Source: Bacteroidetes bacterium ADurb.Bin145
GTDB lineage: Bacteria > Bacteroidota > Bacteroidia > Bacteroidales > VadinHA17
Direction of reading: 5' to 3'
Length of the DNA stretch: 61,146 nucleotides
Assembly: GCA_002070505.1 (NCBI GenBank)
Contig: MWDJ01000018.1
Span: 1 to 61,146, forward strand
Numbering within the stretch: position 1 is the first letter of the stretch; each line of letters begins with the position of its first letter. Below, one piece after another: positions 51,643-61,019 of the stretch. Below the pieces are notes generated by a model that ran no database searches, was not told the DNA's origin, and saw only the letters and a program-made list of their open reading frames with translations. Made by a program: the position numbers and the translations under genes.

Positions 51643-52011
51643 ATGTACCGCCATCTCTTCCGGTTTGCCGTTACAACTCTTACGATCCTGACAGCCAACC
51701 TTATTACAACGGCGATAAGTGATTACGTGATAGGGTATAAAAATAATTTCAAACCACTTGTTTTTACCCTTCTGGGAATGGGCCTGATAGTGCTTATCTT
51801 CTATCCGCTTTTTATGAAGGTAAACGAATGGGTAAATGGCTTGTCAGTGAGAATAATAAGATCGGGACGTTCGCTCGCAGGGAAATATCTTGGCCTGATA
51901 CTGGCTTTTATTTCAGCATTGGGTATACTGACATATTTCTATGCCAGGATGTGGTATAATATCGACCTTATTAAGCTAATTTTTCATGGGAACCTGAAAG
52001 GATATATCTGA
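51643..52011 (+). CDS. Small membrane protein of the exporter operon
   Basis: A 122-residue protein with three predicted membrane helices (VTTLTILTANLITTAISDYV, LVFTLLGMGLIVLIFYPLF and LGLILAFISALGILTYFYA). It follows the ABC-2 permease by 4 bp and so belongs to the same operon with the NEW3 protein and ATPase. No family was recognised. It is probably a further membrane subunit or an assembly factor. Confidence 0.7.
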   Translation: MYRHLFRFAVTTLTILTANLITTAISDYVIGYKNNFKPLVFTLLGMGLIVLIFYPLFMKVNEWVNGLSVRIIRSGRSLAGKYLGLILAFISALGILTYFYARMWYNIDLIKLIFHGNLKGYI

Positions 52012-52049
52012 TCAGAAGAAATAAATTGCAGGGAGCCCCGGTATCTGAT

Positions 52050-52907
52050 TTATCTTTTCAGCTGAGGTTCTACATGTATTGTCACGGTGATATTATCGTA
52101 AAGAGAGTTTAACTTATCTTCAATCATGTCGCAGTATGAATGGGCGTTTCCTACGGATTCATCTTCAGGTATCTCAACATGGATATCGACAAACCTGTAA
52201 TTACCCGCCACCCTTGTCCTGAGATCGTGGTAGTTGACTTCCATCTGGTTAAGTCTTCTTTCAAGATCTTCGATCTCATCCTCTCCCCAGGCAGTATCAA
52301 GAAGAGGAGTGAAAGCCCGCCGCAGGAGTGAATATGATTCTTTGATAATGAACAGGGCAACAAGGATTGCCACGAAAGGATCAAGCCATTTGATGCCGGT
52401 TATGAATATCAGACCCAACCCGACTGCAACGCCTGCTGAGGTATATACATCAGTCTTAAGATGAAGAGCATCAGCTTCAAGGGCTACAGATTTTGTCTCG
52501 CGGGCAACCTTGTAAAGCTTTCTTGAAACTAAAGTATTCACTATTGCCGAAATAAGCATTACCGATGAACCAAGCCAGATCACATCGAGCACTATCTCTT
52601 CGCAAAGAAGCTTCTTAACAGCTTCTGTGATGATCCAAATTGCTGCAATAAAGATGAGTATTGCTTCTATGACTCCTGAGATGTTTTCAACCTTACCATG
52701 ACCATACGGATGCCTTGAATCAGGAGGGTTATCCGAAACCTTTACCGAAAAGAAAGCTATTAAAGCTGCTATAAGGTCCATTGATGAATGGATAGCTTCA
52801 GAGATGATACTGACTGATCCGCTCAGAAGTCCGACAACGATCTTAAGGATTATAAGAAAGGTATTTGAGACTATTGAAAGTCGTGCAACTTTTACTTTTG
52901 CATTCAT
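52050..52907 (-). CDS. Cation diffusion facilitator (CDF) transporter
   Basis: A 285-residue divalent-cation/proton antiporter of the CDF family. Six membrane helices include the metal-site motif SEAIHSSMDLIAALIAFF (H-x3-D) and HPYGHGKVEN. A cytoplasmic C-terminal dimer domain follows (RFVDIHVEIPEDESV, NITVTIHVEPQ). These transporters remove Zn, Fe, Co or Mn from the cytoplasm. Metal specificity cannot be read from the sequence with confidence. It is convergent with the exporter operon. Confidence 0.93.
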   Translation of the reverse strand: MNAKVKVARLSIVSNTFLIILKIVVGLLSGSVSIISEAIHSSMDLIAALIAFFSVKVSDNPPDSRHPYGHGKVENISGVIEAILIFIAAIWIITEAVKKLLCEEIVLDVIWLGSSVMLISAIVNTLVSRKLYKVARETKSVALEADALHLKTDVYTSAGVAVGLGLIFITGIKWLDPFVAILVALFIIKESYSLLRRAFTPLLDTAWGEDEIEDLERRLNQMEVNYHDLRTRVAGNYRFVDIHVEIPEDESVGNAHSYCDMIEDKLNSLYDNITVTIHVEPQLKR

Positions 52908-52962
52908 TTGTAAGTAAGACCTTACTGTAAAGATAACAAAACAGATTGATCAGTACGGGTAT

Positions 52963-54081
52963 TTAAACCGTAATAAGATCATAAGATAAATTGCCCAATC
53001 CTATCTTCTCAGCATGTTCAAGTCCTGATAACCAGTGAGTGTCAGGGTGAGTGAGGCTGAATTTATCCGCCCCTTTCAGGTCATTTCCATCGTGTCCCTG
53101 ACATATCCTGCTCCCCGGCAGAGCCGGCGCTGCAGTTACCATATCAGCACAGGCTTTATCGAGAGCGACCGGGTCAAAAGATGCTGCTATTCCAATATCG
53201 GGCACCAGGGGGTAATCGTTGAATCCGTAGCAATCACAATCGGGCGATACATCCATGATGAAGCTTATATGGAAAGAGGGTTTGTCTTTCAGGACGGCAT
53301 AAGCGTATTCCGATACTTTTTTGGATACCAGTTCAGAAGAATTCTGCCATACTACCTGCGCTGCATCATACTGGCATACAGCTATGCACTGGCCGCATCC
53401 CACACATTTCTTGTAGTCAATACGTGCGATCTTGTCTTTGCCCACATGAACGGCATCGTGGGCGCAATTCTTCTCACACATACGGCATCCGGTGCAGTTT
53501 CTCTGGACTATCTTTGGTGAAGCGCCTGAATGAAGGAACAGTTTTCCTCCGACTGAAGCTGCTCCCATGCCAATGTTCTTAAGTGTACCTCCAAACCCCG
53601 TCATTTCATGTCCTTTAAAATGCGTCAATGAAATGACTATGTCGGCATCGGCAACCGCAGATCCTATTTTAGCACTTTTTGTAAGCTCCAGGTTGACCTC
53701 AATTTCACGATATTCAGTTCCTTTAACACCATCAGCTATAATTACAGGGCAGTCTGTCGCAAGAGGATTATATCCGTTCTCAAATGCAGCTTCCAGATGT
53801 GAGGGGGCATTCGATCTCCTGCCATAATAAAGTGTATTGCTGTCAGTCAGAAAAGGTATTGCCTGCTTCGATTTCAGGAATTTCACTATCCTGCCTGCAA
53901 AATTCGGCCGGAGATATGCCATATTACCGGGTTCACCGAAATGGATCTTGAGCGCAACAAGTTTCTTATTAAAATCTATAGTCTCAATCCCGGCTTTAAT
54001 GACGAGATTTTCGAGCTTTTTTAAAAGGTTCTGGGAAGATCTTACTCTTAGGTCGGTGAACCATACTTTTGAGGGTGCCAT
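52963..54081 (-). CDS. DUF362 protein with two [4Fe-4S] ferredoxin motifs
   Basis: A 372-residue protein of the DUF362 family (KLVALKIHFGEPGNMAYL, ISLTHFKGHEMTGFGGTLKN), with a ferredoxin insert that holds two 4Fe-4S motifs: CTGCRMCEKNC and CVGCGQCIAVC. It probably takes part in an anaerobic redox reaction, but the activity of DUF362 proteins is unknown. It starts 2 bp after the PfkA stop codon on the same strand, so the two are co-transcribed. Confidence 0.9.
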   Translation of the reverse strand: MAPSKVWFTDLRVRSSQNLLKKLENLVIKAGIETIDFNKKLVALKIHFGEPGNMAYLRPNFAGRIVKFLKSKQAIPFLTDSNTLYYGRRSNAPSHLEAAFENGYNPLATDCPVIIADGVKGTEYREIEVNLELTKSAKIGSAVADADIVISLTHFKGHEMTGFGGTLKNIGMGAASVGGKLFLHSGASPKIVQRNCTGCRMCEKNCAHDAVHVGKDKIARIDYKKCVGCGQCIAVCQYDAAQVVWQNSSELVSKKVSEYAYAVLKDKPSFHISFIMDVSPDCDCYGFNDYPLVPDIGIAASFDPVALDKACADMVTAAPALPGSRICQGHDGNDLKGADKFSLTHPDTHWLSGLEHAEKIGLGNLSYDLITV

Positions 54082-54083
54082 AT

Positions 54084-55064
54084 TTAAACTGATAAAATTC
54101 TTGCAAGATCTAAAAGAGACAGGTCAACTTCCTTATTTTGCTTGACTGCACGGCGGAAAGGGACAAGAACTATTTCGCCATTTGCAAGGCCAACCATTAC
54201 ACTCTTCTGATCATCGATAAGAGCTTCAACAGCGGCATGACCAAGCCTGCTGGCATTTACCCTGTCGATAGCCGTGGGAGATCCTCCTCTCTGAAGATGC
54301 CCAAGCACAGATACTCTGATATCATAACCGCTGAATTCGTTTTTCAGCTTTTCCGCAATGGCGAAAGCACCGCCTTCAGTTTCTCCTTCAGCAACTATTA
54401 TAAGATTGCTTGATTTCTTTCGGATATTGCCATCCTCGATCATTTTCTTCAGGTCGCGCTGCTCTCCCTTTATTTCAGGAATAAGTATTGCTTCAGCACC
54501 GGTGGCAATACCGCTGTAAAGAGCAATAAAACCGGCTTCAGCTCCCATCACCTCAACAAAGAACATCCTGTTATGGGCGCTTGCTGTATCTCTTATCTTA
54601 TCAACAGCTTCAACAACGGTGTTAAGAGCTGTATCGTAGCCGATTGTATAATCGGTTCCGAAAATGTCATTGTCTATTGTCCCCGGAATGCCTACAAAAG
54701 GCAGATCATATTCTTCGTTAAAGATCCTGGCTCCTGTAAAGGAACCATCTCCTCCGATAACAACGACTCCGTCGATCTGAGCTTCTTTAAGGTTATTGTA
54801 TGCTTTAGCACGGCCTTCAGGGGTTTTAAATGCCTCACACCTGGCTGTTTTAAGTATTGTACCGCCTCTCTGAATGATATCGCTGACACTTGATGCTTCA
54901 AGGGGAATGAAATTCGCGTCGATCAAACCCTGGTATCCATGACGGATCCCGACAACCTCAATCCCGTTAAAAATAGCAGTCCTGGTCACTCCCCTTATCG
55001 CCGCATTCATACCGGGGGCATCACCGCCAGAAGTTAAAACTCCTATTTTTCTGATCTTTCCCAT
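54084..55064 (-). CDS. pfkA: ATP-dependent 6-phosphofructokinase
   Basis: A 326-residue glycolytic enzyme that phosphorylates fructose 6-phosphate. ATP-binding and catalytic motifs are LTSGGDAPGMNAAIRG, VVIGGDGSFTGA and PGTIDNDIFGTDYTIGYDTA; the catalytic Asp lies in TIDND. VLGHLQRGGSPTAIDR completes the substrate site. The Gly in GGDG supports ATP rather than PPi as donor. Located with DUF362, ispH and cmk in a minus-strand housekeeping run. Confidence 0.96.
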   Translation of the reverse strand: MGKIRKIGVLTSGGDAPGMNAAIRGVTRTAIFNGIEVVGIRHGYQGLIDANFIPLEASSVSDIIQRGGTILKTARCEAFKTPEGRAKAYNNLKEAQIDGVVVIGGDGSFTGARIFNEEYDLPFVGIPGTIDNDIFGTDYTIGYDTALNTVVEAVDKIRDTASAHNRMFFVEVMGAEAGFIALYSGIATGAEAILIPEIKGEQRDLKKMIEDGNIRKKSSNLIIVAEGETEGGAFAIAEKLKNEFSGYDIRVSVLGHLQRGGSPTAIDRVNASRLGHAAVEALIDDQKSVMVGLANGEIVLVPFRRAVKQNKEVDLSLLDLARILSV

Positions 55065-55133
55065 ATATTATTTTCTGAATAAGCGCACAAAGGTAATATA
55101 TTTATTAAAACGGCAAAGATTTTTATTTGCTTT

Positions 55134-56009
55134 TCAGATAGCTGATACAACATCATATACTTTATCTATCAGCCATTTAGGTGTTGAGGTTGCGCCGCAG
55201 ATCCCTGCCGATCCCTTGCCTTTGAACCATGATATCTCTATCTCATCGGGTGATGAAATAAAATAGGTATAAGGATTTATAGCTTTACTGATTGAATACA
55301 GCACTTTCCCGTTCGAACTTTCTTTACCGCTTACAAATATTACTATATCATGATTACGTGCAAATTCCTTTAATGACGTCTCTCTGTCGGAGACCTGCCT
55401 GCAGATGGTGTTATGAATGTGCAGATGTTTATCCGGGTCAATTGTACCTTTTTTCTGCATTTCGGATCTCAGCAATTCAATAAAACCGGTATAATCAATT
55501 GTGTTCATAGTGGTTTGCGAAAAGATCCAGACAGGTTTAGTGACATCTATTTTCCGGAGGTCCCCCGGCCCGGAAACCAGTATGCCTTCATCCTGTACCT
55601 GACCCATCAGCCCTATGACCTCTGCATGGCCCGGCTTGCCGAAAATAACGATCTGCCCATCCTCTTCCTTTATTCTGAGCCAGGTATTTTTTATCCGCGA
55701 CTGCAGTTTGCTGACAATCGGGCAGGTCGCCTCGATTATGGTGATATTATTCTCTTTCGCTATGCGGTAGGTCTCAGGCGGTTCACCGTGTGCCCTTATA
55801 AGAACACTTACATCCCTTAGCTGCCGGAACTTGTTGTGGTCGATCGTTACAAGGCCGAGTTTCTTAAGTCGTTCCACCTCTTTATCATTATGCACAATAG
55901 GGCCCAGTGAGAATACTTTTTCTCCTTTCCTGAGGGCTTCCTCTGCTATTGCAATGGCATTCCGGACACCAAAGCAGAATCCGGATTTCCTGTCAATTTC
56001 AGCTTTCAT
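55134..56009 (-). CDS. ispH: 4-hydroxy-3-methylbut-2-enyl diphosphate reductase
   Basis: A 291-residue [4Fe-4S] enzyme that makes IPP and DMAPP in the last step of the MEP pathway. The three cluster cysteines are in GFCFGVRNA (Cys12), EATCPIV and AGICGATSTPKW. The catalytic region includes RAHGEPPETY and QTTMNT. Its start overlaps the end of cmk by 11 bp, so it is translationally coupled to it. Confidence 0.96.
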   Translation of the reverse strand: MKAEIDRKSGFCFGVRNAIAIAEEALRKGEKVFSLGPIVHNDKEVERLKKLGLVTIDHNKFRQLRDVSVLIRAHGEPPETYRIAKENNITIIEATCPIVSKLQSRIKNTWLRIKEEDGQIVIFGKPGHAEVIGLMGQVQDEGILVSGPGDLRKIDVTKPVWIFSQTTMNTIDYTGFIELLRSEMQKKGTIDPDKHLHIHNTICRQVSDRETSLKEFARNHDIVIFVSGKESSNGKVLYSISKAINPYTYFISSPDEIEISWFKGKGSAGICGATSTPKWLIDKVYDVVSAI

Positions 56010-56694
56010 TTATTTTTCTTTCGATGATGCTGCGAACCCATACCATCTGCTCTTCAACTGTCATCCTGCTGTTATCGAGGACAACTGCATCATCAGCTCT
56101 CCGAAGCGGACTTATGTCACGGTTCTCGTCAGTAATGTCCCTTGATACAATGTTTTCCCTTACGTCCCGGAAATCAACCTTAATTCCTTTTCCCAGCAGC
56201 TCATCGTATCTTCTTTTCGCCCTTATATCGACAGAGGCGGTCATGAATATCTTAAGCTCCGCGTCAGGGAATACTACTGTTCCTATATCCCGTCCATCCA
56301 TGACTATGCCTTTCAGAACGCCAATCTGCCGCTGCAAAGCCACCATTCTGGTACGGACTTCAGCGATCTTGCTGACAGCGCTTACATGTGATGATACTTC
56401 AATGCTCCTTATCTCTTTTTCAACGTTTTCCGAGTTCAGATAAGTCTCAAATTCCCCTATATCAGGATTAAAAATAAATTCGATGTTTATATCATCAAGT
56501 TTACTTATGATCGCAGTCCTGTCTGGTATTCCGGCTTCAATAAAACCGTTCCTGATACAATAAAGAGTGACGGCACGGTACATTGCGCCACTATCTATAT
56601 AAATATAATTCAGCTCCCTGGCAATAGCTTTGGCAAAAGTGCTCTTGCCGCATGATGAATAGCCGTCTATTGCTATGATAATTTTTTTCTTCAT
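55999..56694 (-). CDS. cmk: (d)CMP kinase
   Basis: A 231-residue nucleotide kinase. P-loop GYSSCGKSTFAK (residues 11-22), then YIDSGAMYRAVTLYC and GRDIGTVVFPDAELKIFMTAS, the cytidylate kinase signatures. It phosphorylates CMP and dCMP. It precedes ispH with an 11-bp overlap and follows porQ, an arrangement seen in many Bacteroidota. Confidence 0.96.
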   Translation of the reverse strand: MKKKIIIAIDGYSSCGKSTFAKAIARELNYIYIDSGAMYRAVTLYCIRNGFIEAGIPDRTAIISKLDDINIEFIFNPDIGEFETYLNSENVEKEIRSIEVSSHVSAVSKIAEVRTRMVALQRQIGVLKGIVMDGRDIGTVVFPDAELKIFMTASVDIRAKRRYDELLGKGIKVDFRDVRENIVSRDITDENRDISPLRRADDAVVLDNSRMTVEEQMVWVRSIIERKINES

Positions 56695-56733
56695 TGGAAT
56701 AAAATTACAGATTACCGCTGTAATAACAAAACG

Positions 56734-57762
56734 CTATTTACTGAACCTGCTGTAAATTTTGTCGGTTTTCAGCGCCAGAGAAATATGTGTTGAGGATCCT
56801 GCAAGATGATAGGTTGCACGGCCAAGTTCAAGGTTGATCATTGAAGTGTTGATCCCGAATCCCCAGGAGAAACCTACGGTCGATACCTTTGAATCGACCT
56901 GCAGCTCTTTTCTTCTCTGGTAATTATAACCAAAGCTCAGATAGAAATTCTTATGCGGGAGGATCTCAGCTGACAGGATCGCATGTCTGAAAAGATTCTC
57001 AAGAAATTCTGACGACTGGAAATAATTATTGTCAGGATCCTTATCATAACTATGTGTAAGATCATATTTCTCCAGGTGTCTGAGAGTAAGCGAAAACCTG
57101 AGCGGTGCATGATTTAGTCGCTGGGATACCCCGGCAATGATCTCGAAAGGCAATTTCTGCCTGTCCTCTCCTGCATATGCAGTAATTTGTAATCCGGCGT
57201 TGCGTATTACCATCCCGGCTGAAAAAAGCCCGGATTGATTGTGATATGAGGCACCCAGATCGAATGCAAGACCGAAGGATGTATATTTTTCCAGATGCGA
57301 CAATACCGGTTTGAGATCTATGCCGGCGGAAAAGTGAGAATTGATTTCCTTCGAATATGCCAGTATCATCGCATATTCTGAAGCTCCGAATGTCCCTGTA
57401 ATAACTCCTGAAGCATCAGCTTCGGTGAACGAACCATAATTCAGATAAGTGAGTCCGGCGCTGAAGTGCCCGATATTGTCGTATGATCTTGAGTACATTG
57501 CCAGTCCGAAATTGATCCCTGCAAAATAGTTTACATAATCAAGGACAAGGGTCTTTTCCATCTCCTTGTTCAGCAGGGCGGGATTATGGTAAGCAAGATT
57601 AAGGTTACCGGTATTCAGGGAGACATTTGAACCTCCGAGGGAAGCAACAAACCCTGAGTGAGTGAGGTTGAGGAATTCATATACATTATCTCCGCCAGTC
57701 TGGGCGTTCAGATTGCATGCTATCAGGCAGCCTGTGAGTATATAGAAGCTTTTTCTCAGCAT
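56734..57762 (-). CDS. porQ: Type IX secretion system protein PorQ
   Basis: A 342-residue outer-membrane protein with a signal peptide ending LNAQ. It is beta-strand-rich and belongs to the PorV/PorQ (FadL-like) barrel class. VYEFLNLTHSGFVASLGG, NLNLAYHNPALLNKEM and YVNYFAGINFG at the N-terminus are characteristic of PorQ. In the T9SS it helps the attachment-complex function of sorting. Its presence shows that this genome carries T9SS, consistent with the M4 protease at 16-18.6 kb. It is directly upstream of cmk. Confidence 0.92.
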   Translation of the reverse strand: MLRKSFYILTGCLIACNLNAQTGGDNVYEFLNLTHSGFVASLGGSNVSLNTGNLNLAYHNPALLNKEMEKTLVLDYVNYFAGINFGLAMYSRSYDNIGHFSAGLTYLNYGSFTEADASGVITGTFGASEYAMILAYSKEINSHFSAGIDLKPVLSHLEKYTSFGLAFDLGASYHNQSGLFSAGMVIRNAGLQITAYAGEDRQKLPFEIIAGVSQRLNHAPLRFSLTLRHLEKYDLTHSYDKDPDNNYFQSSEFLENLFRHAILSAEILPHKNFYLSFGYNYQRRKELQVDSKVSTVGFSWGFGINTSMINLELGRATYHLAGSSTHISLALKTDKIYSRFSK

Positions 57763-57855
57763 AGGAGTGAGTCACACCAAATATAAGGGATTTTTATTAA
57801 ACGAGGCTAATCGTAAAATAGTATGAATGAAAGGGATATAAGCGTCATTATGCGG

Positions 57856-58779
57856 TCATGCTGTTTTTCCTGCGAGAACCGAGGCATTATCAACATTCTT
57901 CCTGTGACCGTTTATCTGCGACATGAAAATCCCGGCAATAACTATTATTATACCGGCCATATTCTGGATTGTAAGCCTGTCGCCGAGAATCAGGAATGAA
58001 AAGAATGCTGTAAGAACAGGAATGCAGTTTGTGAAAATGCTGGCTTTTGTTATTCCCATCTTATTAACAGCAAGTGCAAAAAGGATGAAGGCTCCGCACG
58101 ATGCGAATACTGAAAGTTCCAGTATTGGTATGAAGCTTTTCAGCAGAAAAGGAGTATTTATGAAATGATTTAAATCAATAATTAGAAAGAGAGGCAAGAA
58201 TAATATCGTGCCTATCAGGTTCTGTATGTAGACGATAAACACAGGTTTGTATCTGCCTACCAGTGTGGTTAGAGTAAGGTTATAACCGACAGCCGACAGT
58301 ACGGCAAGGGAGAGCAGCGCCAGTCCTGAAATATTGAATGACAGGGTTCCGTTCCGGTTGAAAAGAAATACCAGTACCCCGATAAAAGAGACAGCTATCC
58401 CTGCGTAGTTGATTATTCTTAACCTTTCTCTGAAGATAAGCCAGGCACCCAGGGTGACAAAAACGGGGATAGTTGAAATTATAACTGAACCGACTGTTGC
58501 CGACACGTATGCAAGTCCAAAGCTTTCGCCAAGGAAGTAAAGGAAAGGTTCGAAAAGGGCAAGCATGAAGAAGAGTCGTCTGTCTTCTTTCCTGATCTTT
58601 TCCATGCCTTTTGTCGCCAGCAGGAAAATCGAAAGTATAACGACGGCGAGAGCAAGTCTTATCAGGATTATTGTTACCGGCCTGTATGTTTCATTGGCTA
58701 TCTTGAACCAGATGAATGAAAAGGCCCAAAAGATCATTGCCAGAACCAGGGCAATATATATACCTGCTGTTTTTTTCAC
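57856..58779 (-). CDS. EamA-family (DMT) transporter
   Basis: A 307-residue protein with ten predicted membrane helices in two EamA repeats (MIFWAFSFIWFKIANETYRP to VFLFNRNG, and LALLSLAVLSAVGYNL to IIIVIAGIFMSQ). Family members export amino acids, nucleotides or other small molecules. The gene is upstream of porQ on the same strand but has its own 93-bp gap, so co-transcription is uncertain. Confidence 0.92.
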   Translation of the reverse strand: MKKTAGIYIALVLAMIFWAFSFIWFKIANETYRPVTIILIRLALAVVILSIFLLATKGMEKIRKEDRRLFFMLALFEPFLYFLGESFGLAYVSATVGSVIISTIPVFVTLGAWLIFRERLRIINYAGIAVSFIGVLVFLFNRNGTLSFNISGLALLSLAVLSAVGYNLTLTTLVGRYKPVFIVYIQNLIGTILFLPLFLIIDLNHFINTPFLLKSFIPILELSVFASCGAFILFALAVNKMGITKASIFTNCIPVLTAFFSFLILGDRLTIQNMAGIIIVIAGIFMSQINGHRKNVDNASVLAGKTA

Positions 58780-59691
58780 TGAATCCGGATCTGTTTATTT
58801 TTCCGGCGACGCGAATTTAAATCTAATATTTAAATAATTTCATTTTTTCCTGAAGTAACACGAAAAAGGTTATAGTTTTTTAGGCATTGACATTACCATG
58901 CAACATGCACCTTTTCCGGTTTCGCGGAATCGTCACTTTGCTTTTTTTTCAGATGTTGCGGAATCTCCGCTATGCTTCAAGCTCCGTGCACCATGTAAAA
59001 ACATAATCCTCTGCCATAGGGAGGGAGATCCCTCACTCGTAAATCCTTCCATCAACAGCAGCGTCAAAAATCTTTTCACAGAAATCTCTTCCGTACACTG
59101 TTTACAGTGGAGGAGATCCCTCATTCGTAAATCCTTCGTAATCTCAGGATTTACTCGATCGGGATGACACGGCAAAATAGGGGGTATAGGGGAATGAGGC
59201 GGGGCGTTTTGATTCAAATTCTATTTCATGTAACGACTTTCTGGCAAAACGCCCCGCCTCATTCCCCCACTATTCACCAAAAACACCGTGTCATCCCGAG
59301 TCCGCCGGCTGGCGGAAGAGGGATCTCCTTCTCGTACCTGTGCATAATCCCTGGCTCACCAAAAGCAATCTTATGAATATCTGTACAGAAGTACTTGTGT
59401 ATAAAGATTAGCAGATTTACTGGGTTTTATTCATGTCTGACCGCCTGTCAGCGGCCTTATGGGGAATGCAAAATAAATGGTACTATTTCTCTGTCATAAC
59501 TATGGGATTATACTTATATATGCAATGATTCATCGCTCACAACCCACCTCTCGTCGCTCAACCTATGCCTCTGCACCTTGCACCCTACACCTTGTATCAT
59601 GTACCCTGCACCAAACACTTTTACTTCCTTTTCATCTCTGTCATCTCATCTCTCATCTCTCACAACTCATCGCTCACCTTCCGCCTTCTGC
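58780..59691. other. Long intergenic region with repeat element copy C and simple sequence
   Basis: About 910 bp without a credible gene. It contains partial duplicates of the GGAGATCCCTCACTCG flank (59025 and 59112), the full repeat element (59105-59335), a hairpin CCGCC-GGCT-GGCGG (59302-59315), and a CT-rich low-complexity stretch of CATCTCT/CTCATCGCTCAC units (59523-59680). Frames across it are repeat artefacts. Confidence 0.6.
59105..59335. repeat. Nested palindromic repeat element, copy C
   Basis: The inner arms 59189-59211 and 59245-59267 form a perfect 23-bp stem with core GAGGCGGGGCGTTTTG. The centre begins ATTCAAATTCTATTTCATG, close to copy A in the same orientation. Outer arms CGGGATGACACGG (59160-59172) and CCGTGTCATCCCG (59286-59298) are perfect complements. 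Flanks again carry GGAGATCCCTCATTCG and GGGATCTCCTT. Confidence 0.85.
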
Positions 59692-60826
59692 CTAAAAGAA
59701 TGGATCATACCTCCCGCCTGTCTGGTCAGTATAAACTATCAGTTCTCTGCTTCTGCACAATGCAATTATGCCATTTCCGCCTACAATATTTCCGTTAATA
59801 TTCACCAGTTCAGAAAAAGGATCGTCCTTTTGTGTATTAAAAGTATAAAGACTCTTATAGAAAAGATAGGTTTCTTTAGAAATGGACATGAGTCTGATTC
59901 TAAAACATTTTATGTAACCAGGTATAAATCGTTCGTAATCCCAATAAGTGGATATTTTAAGAGTACAGTACGGAATTCTACCCGGGTCAATAAAATATGT
60001 ACTTGACAATTGTCTTAACCTTACAATATCTCCGCAATAATTAAACATACGATTCTTAAATTTCTGAATAGTTTTCCTATCATGTAAGTGGAAGAAGAAA
60101 CCATTAGTGTTACATTCTAATATGTTGAACTCTATGAGATTAGATCCCCATCCGGGAGACCAATCAACTCTTGAATCACTATATGATCCAATTAGAAGAA
60201 CTGCATAATATGAATCTGGATTGATATTAGAAAACGAAAATTCAATTTCAGCGGTTCTCCTGATAAATTTGTCAACTCCTCCAAGGGAACAGCGGTAATC
60301 ATTAGGTTTATCCAGGATCAGTATATCTGTTTTGAGCGAAATTAAAGAGAGTTCGGGGGGTGGTTTAGGTACCATTATCTCTGCTGAAATATCAGGTGTT
60401 TCTTTCTCCTTCGCATGAAAAAAATACTTCCCCCCTGATTCAAAACTAATACTATCAGAAATTTTATATTCAAAATTCTTGCCTGCAAGTTTGTTTTTAT
60501 AAAATATTATTTCTTTTTCATCATTTGAGATGCCGAAAGAAAATTCTCTTAGTGAGTCATTTATAACATCTGGATATTCAGTTAAAAAATGATTTTTCAA
60601 AATATATGCTACGAGAAAAAGCCATACTATCGCGAGGGATGAAGGGAGGGCGTAAAGGGGAGTATGTATCATAATAGATTGTATCATCAATATCTATAAT
60701 ACCGATAGCACAAAGCTGTTCTGGCAGATCAGGTCTGTAATATCTTTCCTTACCTTCACACTGAAGGATAATCAATGCAACAAATACTAAAAGCCAAATG
60801 TGCGATCCCCGCTTAATTACAGCCAT
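59692..60826 (-). pseudogene. DUF4249 lipoprotein gene with a +1 frameshift
   Basis: The N-terminal part starts at the ATG at 60826 (MAVIKRGSHIWLLVFVALII, lipobox ILQC) and runs to a TGA near 60578. The rest of the same protein (HFLTEYPDVINDSLREFSFG to QTGGRYDPFF) continues in the next frame to 59692. The frame changes at a run of six A (T on the coding strand) at 60584-60589; removing one base restores a single 370-residue DUF4249 lipoprotein. Sequencing error, phase variation or true decay are all possible. DUF4249 proteins usually accompany a TonB receptor, which may lie outside the window. A paralogue begins to its right. Confidence 0.7.
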
Positions 60827-61019
60827 TTTTAATTTGGTTAGCTTCAGTAAATTTAGAAAAAAACCTGTACAATGCAACTTGTCTTCTGCAGGGAGCTGAA
60901 TATGGATTTATTTTTTCCGTGACAATCCGCGTCAGTCCATGGTTAAAAAAGAATTCACCACGGTCCCGATTGTCATCGGGATCACGGAGTATCCATGGAG
61001 TTGGGTACAGAGTAATTTC

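Noticed and set aside
58898-59700. Several 70-90-codon frames downstream of the EamA gene
   Set aside because: They run through repeat element copy C and simple sequence; none has a credible start or domain.
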